Shown here piece after piece: positions 21,140 to 32,851 of a DNA stretch of 55,836 nt. The position numbers and the translations under genes are program-made. The notes below the pieces were generated by a model. The model was not told the origin of the DNA. It was given only the letters and a program-made list of their open reading frames with translations, and ran no database searches. Origin of the DNA: Macrocybe gigantea (lineage: Eukaryota; Basidiomycota; Agaricomycetes; Agaricales; Callistosporiaceae); the NCBI GenBank assembly GCA_011319805.1, contig SJRY01000008.1, positions 1 to 55,836 of the forward strand. Direction: 5' to 3'. Numbering within the stretch: position 1 is the first letter of the stretch; each line of letters opens with the position of its first letter.

Positions 21140-24100
21140 TTAAGATGCTGTATATTTCTTTCGAAGTTCTCGTGTCAGCGCGCGCAACATGGCAGCAGTG
21201 ACGACTGGCGCTGACTCCGTTGCAGGAAGGGAAGCACTCGTGGTAGTGGGGGAGGGCAAGTCGTGTCCGTTAGCAGAAGGTGTGGGAGAAGACGCCAGGT
21301 CCGTAAAGCTCGAGTCGGCCGATGGTGTAACGCGCCTGCGTTTGATGCTGCTGAATTATTCCTCACATGTCACACGCAAGCCGAAATGAAATAATGGGCA
21401 GAAAACCTACCCTACATCAGAACTTTCAGAAAGGCTTCTCCGTCTCGGTGATCTTCTCTGCCTCATGTTCAGCGCTCGGGACAGTGTCATTTGATATTCC
21501 CGTATGGTAGACTTCTGTCGATCAAGCGCCAAGTTCAATTCGGTGCGAGCAAGGAAGAATTTCTCGTCTGGATCATGGTGGCTCCAGGCTTCGCCCTCCA
21601 CAACGGCGAGATTCCACAACAGTTCCAGAAAGGTCCGAGCTGGAAAGTCTGCAGAGCTTGTTCAGCAAAACAGACGAAAGAGACAGTGAAGGGCATGTAC
21701 CTTGACCCATGTCATGGTGCGATTGTAAATCGTAGATAACAGCATGTGAATTCTGGCCTGGCACGGTACTCGACAACCAAGAGACAGTCGTTTCATACGC
21801 CGTGCTACGGCGGCCTGTAAGTGGACGAAGTACGTCGAAACAATAGTGTACGCACTTGCTATCGGTCAGAGAGTCGGCCTCGAAACCCGAGAGAAGCTCG
21901 GCAGTATCTCGGTTTGTTAACTCGGAGGTGTGGCGTAACGTTGCGTTAATGAGACAAGCTGTTGCTTGAACAACTTGGGCATAAAGCGTCCAGTCAACTG
22001 AAGATACTGTCAGGTCCACATTACAGCCGAAGCATGGCGGAATACACACATTCTCCACAATTAGAGCAGTTATCGATCCACTCGGATACGAAGGCCATGA
22101 ACGAGGGTTCGAAAAGCTTGACAACATTTCGAAAAGTTAAAATCCGGACCAGTTTGCCCTGTAAGTCAAGTGGCAAGGAGCTCATCGCTTCGCCGAGCTT
22201 GCTATCCAAGTCCTTCGTGGTATCGGTAATGGGGAGGATACGATAGCTGCCAACAGTAGACTCTTGGACAAGTTTGTCGATCTACATGTGTCGTTGAATC
22301 AAAGCGATTTCAAGATCGGATGCAGCCGTACTGACCATGTTGGTGAAGTCAGTCACCGACTCCGCTTGTTCTTTATCTGCCCAACAAATGACTAGAAGTG
22401 ACGGCGTGAAATGGCGATCAGCTGGGAATGACTTGACAACATCGCGTAGACGGGCGCAATCTTCGAGGATGCGGAGTTTTCTGGGGAGATGTAGTTCAAT
22501 CCCAGATGGAAGTATTAGCACGAGGTAAACCATACCGCTCAAGTTCGTCCGCCATTCCCTCTAGGGGAGTGCATTCGAAGACTATAAGTCCCGGGGAATC
22601 CACGGGCGGGTCGAGAGCTGAGGCTGATAGAGGAATGGAAAACACATTTTCGGAAATCCATGTTCCAGACGAAGGTATATTGAACTTCTTTTCCAGCCAG
22701 ATCGCCGTGGCATCGGCTTCTAGATTCAGTGAAATCCATATTCGCCATGAAGGAGGGATATGAGCTCCACCCTCTCTTGAAACAATCCGGCGGCGAATGA
22801 CTTGAAGAAATGATCCCGGCGCCCAACGGCGTTCGTGTTCTTCATGATTCTAGAAGAGAAAACGGTGACATATGAGGACATATTCGTTCTCGGAGACGGC
22901 ACAGTGGACGATGGAACGTAACGAATTTTACCTCTTTGAACCGTTTAGCAAGCTCTTCGTCGGTTCTTGGCGGCTGATAATCCGATATACGTTTTCGGGC
23001 TCTCTTCCTCCTCTGTTGATCTGCTGACACGCTGCCCGTCGATATCCGTCTCTTCTTGTCAGCAGGAGAAGCACGAAGCTTCTCTCTCTGAACTTTTTTA
23101 CGATATTCTTCGCTTTGCCGACATGCCTCGAGCCAAGCCGCCCTGTCAGTCGCGCGCTCTTTCCATGTTCTGAAGCATTGTCTCACGACCACGCCCTTTC
23201 GCGCAAACACAGCGGCCCTTTCTTTGAGCTCTTCGCGCGACGGCCTGGGCATAACGTGGGCTGGAGGCGTCTTCTTGCTGCCATTAACAAGTATAGGGGA
23301 TGATTCTGAGCCCGGCCGTACAGCCGTTTTGGGCGTCTCTATCGCCGTGAAGTTGTGGATGGATGGCTTGCGAAGCGTAGGTGAAGGAATATACAAGGGA
23401 CTGAGAATTTCGTTGTTCGTGAATGAAGGAGTTGAACGTAGAGAATTCAGATGAGGGATTGACGGACCGGGAGTCATCCCAGTTGGTGTCACAGGAAGTG
23501 ATATAGGTTTTTGCTTCGGTAATGGAGGTGGTATGACAGGGGTTGGGGTCATCGTTGTATTGGTGTTTATTTTCAGCGCAGGGGGGATGGAATTTTTTCG
23601 TTGAGTAATTGCGATAGGTACAGATGTTGGTTTAGTGGATGGTGTGGTAGATGAAGGAGGTTCTGGTGGGGGCGTTGGAGGTACGCTCAAATCAGAGATG
23701 AAAGGACTGGGGCTGGGGGTCACCGATCGCTGAAACGTGGCAGGGATGGCAGATGGAGCTGGGGAGGTCGGGATTGATTTGGGGGTGAACACACTTGCAT
23801 TGGGATTCAGCTTGACAGCGGGGCTTGCAAGACCATGCCCGGGCGTTGTGGAAGCCGTAACAGTCCCATTGACTTGTTCTTCTTGCGGCGTCGGTTGCGA
23901 GAAGCCAAACGTAGCTGGAGCGACAGAACTAGGTTTGCTTTCACTTGGAGGAAGGGGGACTGCAGAGGTTGACGGCCCAAATGCGCTTTGACTTTTGGGT
24001 GCTTCAGGAGGTTTGAATGAGGTCGATGGAGGGAACGCCGCAGTTGGCTCAACAAGCGCGGCGGCTGTTTGACTGACCCCAAATGTGGTACCAAACACAG

Positions 24101-26019
24101 TCGTAGGAGCGGGCGCACTCAGCGTTGTTGAACTGGAAGATATCTTGAAAGTCGACGCGCCGAACGACGTTGAAACGCCAAAAGCATTGGGAGTCGCTGT
24201 CAAAGATGAGAAAGCGGAACCGGTTTTCGCAAATGCAGTTGAGGGGTGAGCCCGTGTATCTGGTAATGGAGGGTGCTGCTCTACGGACTGGCTTCCAAAA
24301 GTTGAAAGTTGAGAAGAGAGTGGGGGTTGTCGAATGGTAGAGGTTGTCTCCTCGATGTCGGTTAGTTCATCGCCCATCTCATCGTCGCCTTCCTCCTCAT
24401 AAGGCTCAATATGCTCCTCGGTCTGTGAAACACCGTCGATGATATCTGGAATGCTCAAGTCGCCCTTGATATTCTCGATATCCTCAATGGCATCCTTGCC
24501 AAAGTGACGTTCTAAGATGCAAGCGACCAGATAGATCATGACAACATTGCCCTGGTCACGAAGAACTTGTGCGAGATTCCCGAATATCTGCATTCCTTGC
24601 TGGTCCACGACAAGAGGAGAGGTCTTGTTAATCGGTGCGCTTTTCCGTTGAACATGGAGACGGAATTCGGTTGCCAGTTGGAAGACGGGATTTGATGAGA
24701 TGTGCTCTGGTATCTCCTCGTGCCTCTCTTTCTGGTCACGCATGTGTATTAGTCGGTGATACACACGCATCTCCAGTTCCGTGGGCGACTCATATCGACC
24801 ACGCTGATCCTCGTAGAACTCTTTCAGGCTTTGGAGGGCTAGACATTGACGCGATGAGTGAAAACAGATTTTGGGAAAGAATAGGTGACAGACTATTCAT
24901 TAATTGTTGCTCTTCCAAAGCAATTGAAAAGTCCGGCCGATCCCGTTCGAAGTGGAGCGCAAGTATATGGAAACGTGCACATCGGTCATGACATTCGATG
25001 GCTATTGGTCCATAGTTGTGCTGCATCGTAAAATCGTTTCGTACGGCTCTTGAACGGTCGCGAATGAAGCTAAAGGTCCGAGAGAATCCCTCCTTCGGAA
25101 GAAGATCATGAAAAAGATAATCAAGTGTTTTCTGAGGGCATTGGGATAAGTCGCGTAGGATTGGTCAAGGGACGTAATGATTGACCTTGAGGATATGCGG
25201 CGGTCGAAGGTCCGATGGCAAGGTCTTATCCCCTGCAGCGCGTTCGTACATCTTCACGGCTCGCTTATGATCCACTCGTTTCGTTCCGGGTATCTGAAGA
25301 CAAAATGTGTGCAGACGTGACGAAGAGACATCGAAGACATGAAAATGGAAAGCGACGTACACATTCCCATTCAAAAAGATTGTTTTCCCGCTCTCTGCGA
25401 TAGCGTTCAAAACGGGGACACATGTCCAGGCAGGTTCCGACAATGCAGATAGCGTCCTCGAGTCTCTTTGGGACGTTGGGGTCATCCATCTTCCCTTCCG
25501 CGATAGCTCTCTTCCTCTCGACCTCCCTGGCTTTAATAAGCTGCAAAAATAACGTTCAGCGAGTAAAAAGCTGGAAACACGCGACGTTGTCGCACCTCCT
25601 GATAAAACTTTTCACGGTCCTCTGCAGTCTCTAGCAGCCTGTCTTCCGAGTCCGTCATTTCCTCATCAGCGTGCTCCGCGACGGTCTGATGCATGTGGTC
25701 GCTGGGAGTCGGGCTTTCTACATTTCTGTGCCGAGCATTGCGCAATGTGGCATTTGGGAACTTCCGTCCCGACTGATACCTCGTCCTCCCCTCCCATCTC
25801 TGTGACGCCGCGTTCCCATCGCTCGCTGTCGCTGTGCGATAGACTGTTCCGCTGACCAGCGTCGGCAGCATTCCAGTGCTTGTTCCGGGAATGAGGTCGT
25901 CCGTTTGTGAGCGTGTCAGTTAAGCTGTTCCTACGCGCACGTCCTGGTCGTTTATGGGAGACGGGCTCCATGACTGTAGGACCCTTGGCGCTCGTCGCTC
26001 GAGGACGTGAATGTGACAA
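21140..26019 (-). CDS. SAC3: SAC3/GANP-family nuclear mRNA export factor
   Basis: Scaffold of the TREX-2 complex at the nuclear pore, coupling transcription to mRNA export. The N-terminal part has ERKRAIAEGKMDDPNVPKRLED, GTCLDMCPRFERYRRE and NLFEWE, the signature of the SAC3/GANP domain. It continues through VDHKRAVKMYERAAG, LPSDLRPPHIL, HNYGPIAIECHDRCARFHI, and the helical core to about 24480. A long Ser/Thr/Pro region (24400-23250) follows, with GFSQP- and FG-like spots, then a basic helix (REELKERAAVFARKG, EEYRKKVQREKLR) and a C-terminal folded part down to MLRALTRELRKKYTAS and TAA at 21142-21140. This is longer than yeast Sac3, with a C-terminal extension as in GANP-type proteins. Oddity: between SDSERWERG (near 25815) and GRKFPNATLRN (near 25765) the frame changes without a credible intron. 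The start is taken at 26019; the Met at 25971 is possible. Confidence 0.94.
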
Positions 26020-27453
26020 ACAGCTACAAAACAGAGGTTGTGACGTTGTTTGACCCGAAAGATTCTGGTAAATTTAAGCAAATAACACGGATGACTCAGC
26101 AGCCGAAACGCTTGGGGGCCTGAACTACGAGCAGCTTGTTATCACCAGTTAATGTTGAAAACAGCTGCACCACTTTACTTCGGGGCTGTCTCTCAATGTC
26201 CGAAGAACCCTGTGCGGTGTGCATTACGGCGTGCTGCGACGTCTTTGCCGGAATATGTCTTGATTATATGGCATTAAGTGCATGTTCCGCCTTTTCTTCA
26301 AACGGCGGTTGCTCATATGAATCACCAAGGGCACGGTTTTACCGAAAATCTTTGCACCTGTCCTTGGTATGGCAGTCCTGATAACGGCGCTCCAGAGAAC
26401 GGCGAACACGAGCCATTGATATCCAACAAGCCTTTACAACCACAACCCGCAATGCAGATTTCCCAACAGCTACAGAATGGCGCTTCTACTCCCTCTACAT
26501 GACAGCAAAGATACCATGGTGAGTGATTCTGAAAGCGCAACTCCGATTATTACTCACATAACATTAGACAGTTGTACTTTACTAATGGCGGAACTGCCTT
26601 GTTTCCCTAACGATGTAATAATGCTACTGGCTATACCCAGAACTGCGTGCTGGGATACCTCAAATCCCGGATTCCTGCATCCCAGATCGAACCCGTGTGC
26701 AGCCACCTCCTGCGCTAGCGTCAGTTGCCTGATGATGGGCTGTGTTGCGATGGCCACGCCGAGCCGCTCCTTCTCCCATGGGATGCATCTCATGCTTATC
26801 TCACATCCGCCGGAACCCAGGGGCAGTGGCGCTGCGTCTGTCCAAGTCCTGAACAGGTATCCTGCCTGCCTCAAGCCAGAACAATTATTCCCCTCATCAA
26901 AAAAGCCCGCAGCTCTGTCCTTGAGAGAGACCCTAGATACGTATGTCCAATTCCATTGGAAAAACATTTGGAACGTCGCAAGTGCCGCCAGCACGCCCAT
27001 CAGCGGTACGTCGTTGGGCTGAACGTTTGTCCTGTTCCTATGGACATATTCATGGCGTCGTCAGGACACAATCTGTAGGGGCTCCTGACCGTGCCGCACA
27101 AGGAGCTCTGCAAGAGCTTGATATTTTCTACGGGGCAAAGCTATCGGATACATTCTGTGCCCACAAATTCCTTTCTTACTTATTTCTCAGGGCAGGCGAT
27201 TAATGAAACATTTGCGATAAAACAATGAACAGATCTACGGGTTGAATTTCAATGTCTTCATAATGGTAGTCCATCACTGCACGAATGACCAAAAATAATG
27301 TACATCGAAACCCAAGAAACCAAAATCCATGTTCAAGCCCAAAGAGAGTGCGATTAAGGAGAGTAAAGGATGATGCTGGTATGTTACGTGGGATCATAAA
27401 GTAGGATAAATACCAAAAGTGGGCGGATAGATCAAACAGGTTCGGCGGGTCGC
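26020..27453. other. intergenic, SAC3 to KRE6; unassigned open frames
   Basis: Between the start of SAC3 (-) and the end of the KRE6-like gene (-). A minus-strand open frame (27000-26554, 148 codons) with an aromatic hydrophobic start (LMGVLAALATFQMFFQWNW) extends upstream in frame to about 27057, and overlaps a 181-codon plus-strand frame. Neither matches a family I know. A small uncharacterised membrane-protein gene here is possible but unsupported. Confidence 0.4.
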
Positions 27454-29800
27454 TCAACATAGCTGCCACATCTTCACGTAGTCACTGGTTTGTTCCAAAT
27501 AAGTCGGCCGAGTATTTGAGGGTAGATATAAATACGCACACAACCAGAGCCCGGTCCTCGATGCTTGTCGGCCACGTAGACAGCCACTGTTTCCTGCCTT
27601 TCCAGAATTGGCCCATGGCAACTGCATAAACGCATTATCAGTCCATTACCACACATTTATACCGTAAAGGAACAGACCCTCAGAACCGTCGAGCCAGGGC
27701 TTGTCCCCATTTCCATCGGGAAACCAGCCATTCGTTCCTCCCACCGCCACATTCATGATGAGGTAGAACGCTAGACGCATCCATCAAACAGGAGTCAACC
27801 CGCGGCAGATATCAGACGGACGTCACGCAAGACTCCGGCGATCGTGCTTACGCTGGTCGAACGGGGCCGCTTTAGTCCCTTTGGCCCAAGGGTTCTCCAA
27901 AACGACCGCTTCTGAGCCGTTCTGAACGACAGAAGGAAAATCGCCCAGGTTCCAGAACGATCGCTTGATCTTCAGATCGAGCATATGGTGAAGACGCGTG
28001 TCGACGTAGATGCGCCTATACGAAGCGGAACACGTCAGGGGTGAGATGAACAACAACAAAGACCGAACGCGCACATGAAGTCTTCTGTCCATTCCAAGAC
28101 GTAAGTGTGGAAGTCCTTGTCGAACGAACCACGCTTCACAAGCCATGCACCATACGTTTTGGAGACCGCGTTCAGCCATAGTCGTGGTCCCCAGTTCAAG
28201 GAGCCGCGAACCCAGTTTGTTCCTCTGTGTAAATATGAAACGGCCGTCACCTAACTGGCGAAGGACAGACGCACTGGATTGGGTATCTCGGTCCGTTGCC
28301 TCGTGCTTCCATAATATCAATTTCACCTGAATTCAGGTGTTAGCTGGAACGAAATAAAATATAACCAACAACTGACCACTTAGAGGCCACAAGCCGTACT
28401 TGTTGTCCACAGGGAGCATCCATATGGCAGGCCAAAGCTAAAAAGCCATAACGATCGGTCGACCCCACTTGTCCTAGAAATGCTATGGCTCTTGACTCAC
28501 CCAATCACTGAACCAAGAGCAATTCTGCGTCAAATTTTAGGGGCTCACCATCACAGTCTTGGATACTTACCCAGTCGGTATTTTGGCTCTAACTTCAACT
28601 CGGCCGTATTTAATGCTGGCGCTTCTTCTCGTGCTGATTCTGGCGCTCTGAACGGGGTTGATAACCTGACCCGAAGTAGCATTGCTGATGGCAGAACAGG
28701 CTCTGCGGTAGCCAGCGACGTCGAAGGTGTCGGAACCTATGAGGCTCATATTTGCCGACCAGGCCGAGGACTGAGTGTATGTGACTCCCTGTGTGATATT
28801 GAACGTGCAGCTCGTGATGTTGAACACCTGTCCATCCTCAATCGCGGCTTCGCCGAGTTGATCTGAGGTCAGCGTGGGCACGATATAGAGATACCCGTCC
28901 TTGACAAAAGAGTTGTTCGAAGAATCTGTCGTCATTTCAAATTCTCCATTTCTTGCAAAATGAAACAATATACGATGAGGAATCTTAAGGGATATAAATT
29001 TAAAAGGCAACCTACCCGAATCCGCTCATATCCACTTCTCTGAAGAACTTGCCATTTTCACCGAAAATCCCTTCTTCAGAATCGAAATTCTCGTCCATCA
29101 CTGGGCACAAGTTTCCGTTGATGAGCGCCACTTCGTTCCAACCCGTCCAACATTTTACGGCGCCAGCCGCAATGCCCAAAAGTATCATAGCATACGTGAG
29201 CAGATAGGCTACACGGTTATATGGATCACGTGTTCCGAGCCATGGTTTCTCGACAGGACCACGAGCGGAGAGCATGGTCGACTTGGGCCGTTCCCGTTCT
29301 ACCTTGGACGAGGGTGCTCTGCTGTGCATCGTGATGGGTCGCATGGGGGGAGAGGCAAAGGTCTCCCTGAAGCGTCCGGAACTCCGGATAGAGCCATTGA
29401 GGTCCGTCGTGCTCGTGGGACGACTGCCATAGGACGACGACAGCCGACTAAAGTCAGCGATGCTGGTCGATCTCGACGTGACGCCGCTCCTGGGAGATAT
29501 CTCTGGGAATGGGTACTGACCACTGTTATGCCCAGGTGCACCCGAAGACGTCGAATCAGGTCCGTTACCGAAACTGATCACGCTCCCAGGCGGCGAGAAA
29601 GGGTTAACATTGCTAAACGTGAGGCTTCGGGGCGTTATAGGCGGTGAGTCGATGTAGGAGACGGCGTTGGAGGTGGTGCGGGAGTGAGTGGTCGAGGGGT
29701 GACGCTCAGAGTCGCTGTCCGACGTCGCTTCAGATGCGAATCTTGGCTGCGGCGGCGTCAGCTTCTGGTCTTGCACCAGTATAGAGGTCGGGTGAGGCAT
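27454..29800 (-). CDS. KRE6: KRE6/SKN1-family beta-glucan synthesis protein (GH16-like)
   Basis: Type II membrane protein of the secretory pathway needed for cell-wall beta-1,6-glucan. The ATG at 29800 starts a long Ser/Pro-rich cytosolic tail (about 190 residues), then one transmembrane helix (VAYLLTYAMILLGIAAGAV) and the lumenal GH16-like domain: CPVMDENFDSEEGIFGENGKF, EMTTDSSNNSFVKDGYLYI, SIKYGRVEVRAKIPTG, DWLWPAIWMLPVDNKYG, GEIDIMEARGNGP (the E-x-D-x-x-E glycosidase site), NWVRGSLNWGP, FHTYVLEWTEDFM, YLIMNVAVGGTNGWFPD and DYVKMWQLC before TGA at 27456-27454. All nine or so introns join in frame, including a 7-nt exon at 28501-28507. A typical family member with no missing key residues. 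Confidence 0.95.
28501..28507 (-). other. 7-nt microexon of the KRE6-like gene
   Basis: TGATTGG on the minus strand, preceded by ...GGTTCAG and followed by GTGAGT. Joined to ACTGG upstream (donor GTAAGT at 28570) and CTTTGG downstream (acceptor TTTTTAG), it restores T-G-D-W-L-W-P, an invariant family motif. The flanking introns are each 63 nt. Confidence 0.85.
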
Positions 29801-32800
29801 CGGCACGCGGAAGGACGGCGAGCTGCAGCGCTTGTGGGAGCAGCCTTACAGAAATACGGGACCTGTGGTTATAAGAACACTCTAAGCTGACATGTTCATC
29901 TATATCGACGACTTGGCCGGATGGCTGCGTACGTCCGCCTGTCCAACAATTTTGTTGTACCTGGCTCGAAGTCGAATCCAGGTGAGAACGGATCTGACGG
30001 CCGGCCTTGTAATCCGATCCTTCGACCTATCCAGGTGGCCTGTTCATGTTTATGTGATGGCGCCTCGATGAATCTCGCTTTTCGATATGCCGTGTTCCTT
30101 ATACGACCCGGTTTGTACTCGCCCTGGAATGAAATGACCTTGGGGACCGTGTATCGTCCCCAACAATGTTAGAATTAGGGAGAATACAGTCGCTTGGGGC
30201 GAGGGAGTTAGTCCGGTCAGCAGATGCGCAAGGTTTCTACTTGGATCAATCTACGAAGCTGGCGAGCGGCAAACGTCCGAATCAGACATGAAAGGAAAGC
30301 GGTAGATTATCTCCGAAAACGAAAAAAAAATATTATATTATTTCGAACCGCGTCTCCTTTTCGTATTTTGTCAGTTGTGACAGACAAGTGTCCGCAAGTG
30401 ATAGACAGATTGATTTCTCAGTTCCAGTGTCATTTCCCAAAGGTCCTTGCATGTCCCGGCCTATTTCGACTTGAAATACGCCTTAGTACCGCTGCTTTAC
30501 AAGCGAATTCACATCGTGCCCCGAGCCAGACCTGTAAGGAACGACATTCATTTTTATCTTGCATTTCACAGAGGCATATCTTCGGGAATCCCTGACCCGC
30601 TGACGTCGGTCAGACGACAGAAGCCTCCAAGACAGGATCGGTTCACAACAGAGGCACTGATGCTGGACAACAGGTGCTCGTAGGAGCTTCGCATTTGCCC
30701 CTTCATCAAGGTCCTGTCAAGCTAAACTGGCATTCAAATGATAACGGGCTTCATGCTTGAACCTGCGCAAACCTGAGTGCAAGGTGTCTGAGGCAGAACT
30801 TGTTGCCCGCACAAACAAGATAATGGTGCACAAAGACCCTCAACTGCAGGGTTCCTGGCGGATTTCAACCCCGAGTACGGGGACTTCAAACCAATCAATT
30901 TCAAGTAGTCCTGAGTGTTCAGTTTTCTCATTCATGATTGCAATGCATTGAGGATTGGCGCAATAAGAAGGGGTTTGATCTGTGCCGGAAAGAAGGATGA
31001 TGCATACGCCGAGGAACAGGAACTGTCCATACCTTGACAAGATAAGCCGTCGGGCAGGGGATGCAAACCGGAATGATTTTCATTGTTCACCTCAGGGTGG
31101 AAACAAATCTGTAATTGCGATAGTGGGAAAGACTCTGCCTCAAGGAGTTGCATATGATATCTGGCCAAACAAGGAATGATTCCATTGCCCTTGTTGCCGT
31201 AGAGTACGTACACTTGTAATGTGGCCCTCTTATGCTGCCTCCCTTTGGCCTCCAGTTACGTGGTTATTGATATAGCTTTCAAAGGAAATGTAAAATGAGA
31301 ACGTATGCGCAATCTCGTGAAGCCACGTGCATGCATACCTCTTCGGCTCAAGTATGTCTGCGACACCCGAAAGCACGGTAGACTGACGTTCTGCAATCGA
31401 TTGGGCTCTCCTCTGCATGAGGCATTCAGTAGAGCGCTTTGTTCTAAGTGGGGCAGGGGCCCTTTTGGCGAATGAAAGCCGCGGTGACAGGCCAATCGTT
31501 GACAGTTTTACCTGACAGGTCGAGCGTTTCGTATCGGTGTACCTGCGTGCCTCGTTTTCGAGTGAGTATGGTGCGCAATTAGTATGGCCTAACCATGCCC
31601 GCGATAAGTAGCCTGAGACGGATCGGATCGCTGAGATACATGGCGTGTGGGATAAGCTTTTGGTTTTGTTGCTCTCCTGTCGCGCAATAATCAGCGTTGA
31701 CTAGGATAGATGACTTTGCGATGCGCTCTGTTCCAGCCACGTTCCACGACCTATGAAAGAGGTTTGGGCCGATAAGGAGGTCAAGTCATTTTGAGTTTGA
31801 TTTCGGTGATCTCAACGGAATTGTGCGATGAGTGCCAGACGGTGATACGGCTGTGAGGCATTGCAAGTTGATCAAGGTGGACGCAGATACTCAGCGGTCG
31901 ATTTTTATAATTACAGGTCTTGTTAAACATCAGGTTTTTCTTGTCCTATAACTGTAAATGGGGACTATACGACAGTCAGCGCTGGTCGTAGCCTCAGACA
32001 ACATCAGACGTTGGGAAGATTGTGTGTGACGTGTGACAGATTTGTGATGGAGCGCAGAGATCCCCGACAAGTTGTAGGTCCTTCGATTTCTTCTCCCACG
32101 TCCGTCCCACGTCGATGTTATCGTCTTCGCAATCATTTGGTTTCGAATTTTCGCGTAATGATTCTCTAAATCCTTGTGATCCTACACCGAAGGATTTTCG
32201 CCCGAGAAACGGGGTCATCATCGGCATTGCTCGAAGGCTCAAAAGCATTATGCCCTCATTAGTGTTGCAGATTGCATTGCAAATCTGTCACTGTGCTCTC
32301 CTGGTTTAAACTGACTTTAATTCAGGGTAATTTTCAACCAAGGTGGTGCCCTTCGGACGCTACATGTCTGTTAGCAATGGCCACCCGCCGCACTGGCGGC
32401 TAGCTATGCATAAGCCAGACTTCTTTTGATTGACCCTGCAATAATCCGATCAGAATCCCAGCGGAACGAGTGCGGAATCCTTCCCTAAATACCTCTCAAT
32501 CGAGATACCTATGTGCACGGTTGCTGTACCTGTCGGAACGTGCCCAATGCCGAACGAAGATGGAGGACCGACTTCTTGCCAGTTGGAATCAAGTCTTTCG
32601 ATGTCACGGCTGAGTACCTGTAGAATGGCATTCTAGCCATATCTGGCAGTCTAAGCCCTCGTCCGGGGCCTTTGTCGGCGGCAAGTCACATCGGAGGCCT
32701 TGCTTACCGAAAAAATGATAATTTGACCATGCCCCATACGTGGAATCCCTTTTAAACTCGCGGACACAACTTTTAATTCCTTTGGGCCCGCTATTCTATC

Positions 32801-32851
32801 TTACTCCCCGGCTTTCAATCCTTTGTCAACAGCCAGGATAATTAGGATATA
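29801..32851. other. gene-poor 3.05 kb between KRE6 and GT2
   Basis: Divergent upstream region of the KRE6-like gene (-) and the GT2 gene (+). Short open frames only, none with recognised domains, and no tRNA or transposon signature seen. The length suggests complex promoters, an unrecognised non-coding gene, or decayed sequence. Confidence 0.5.

Noticed and set aside
26477..27057. Overlapping long open frames on both strands, one with an aromatic hydrophobic start
   Set aside because: The strands contradict each other and neither shows a known motif; left as unassigned intergenic.
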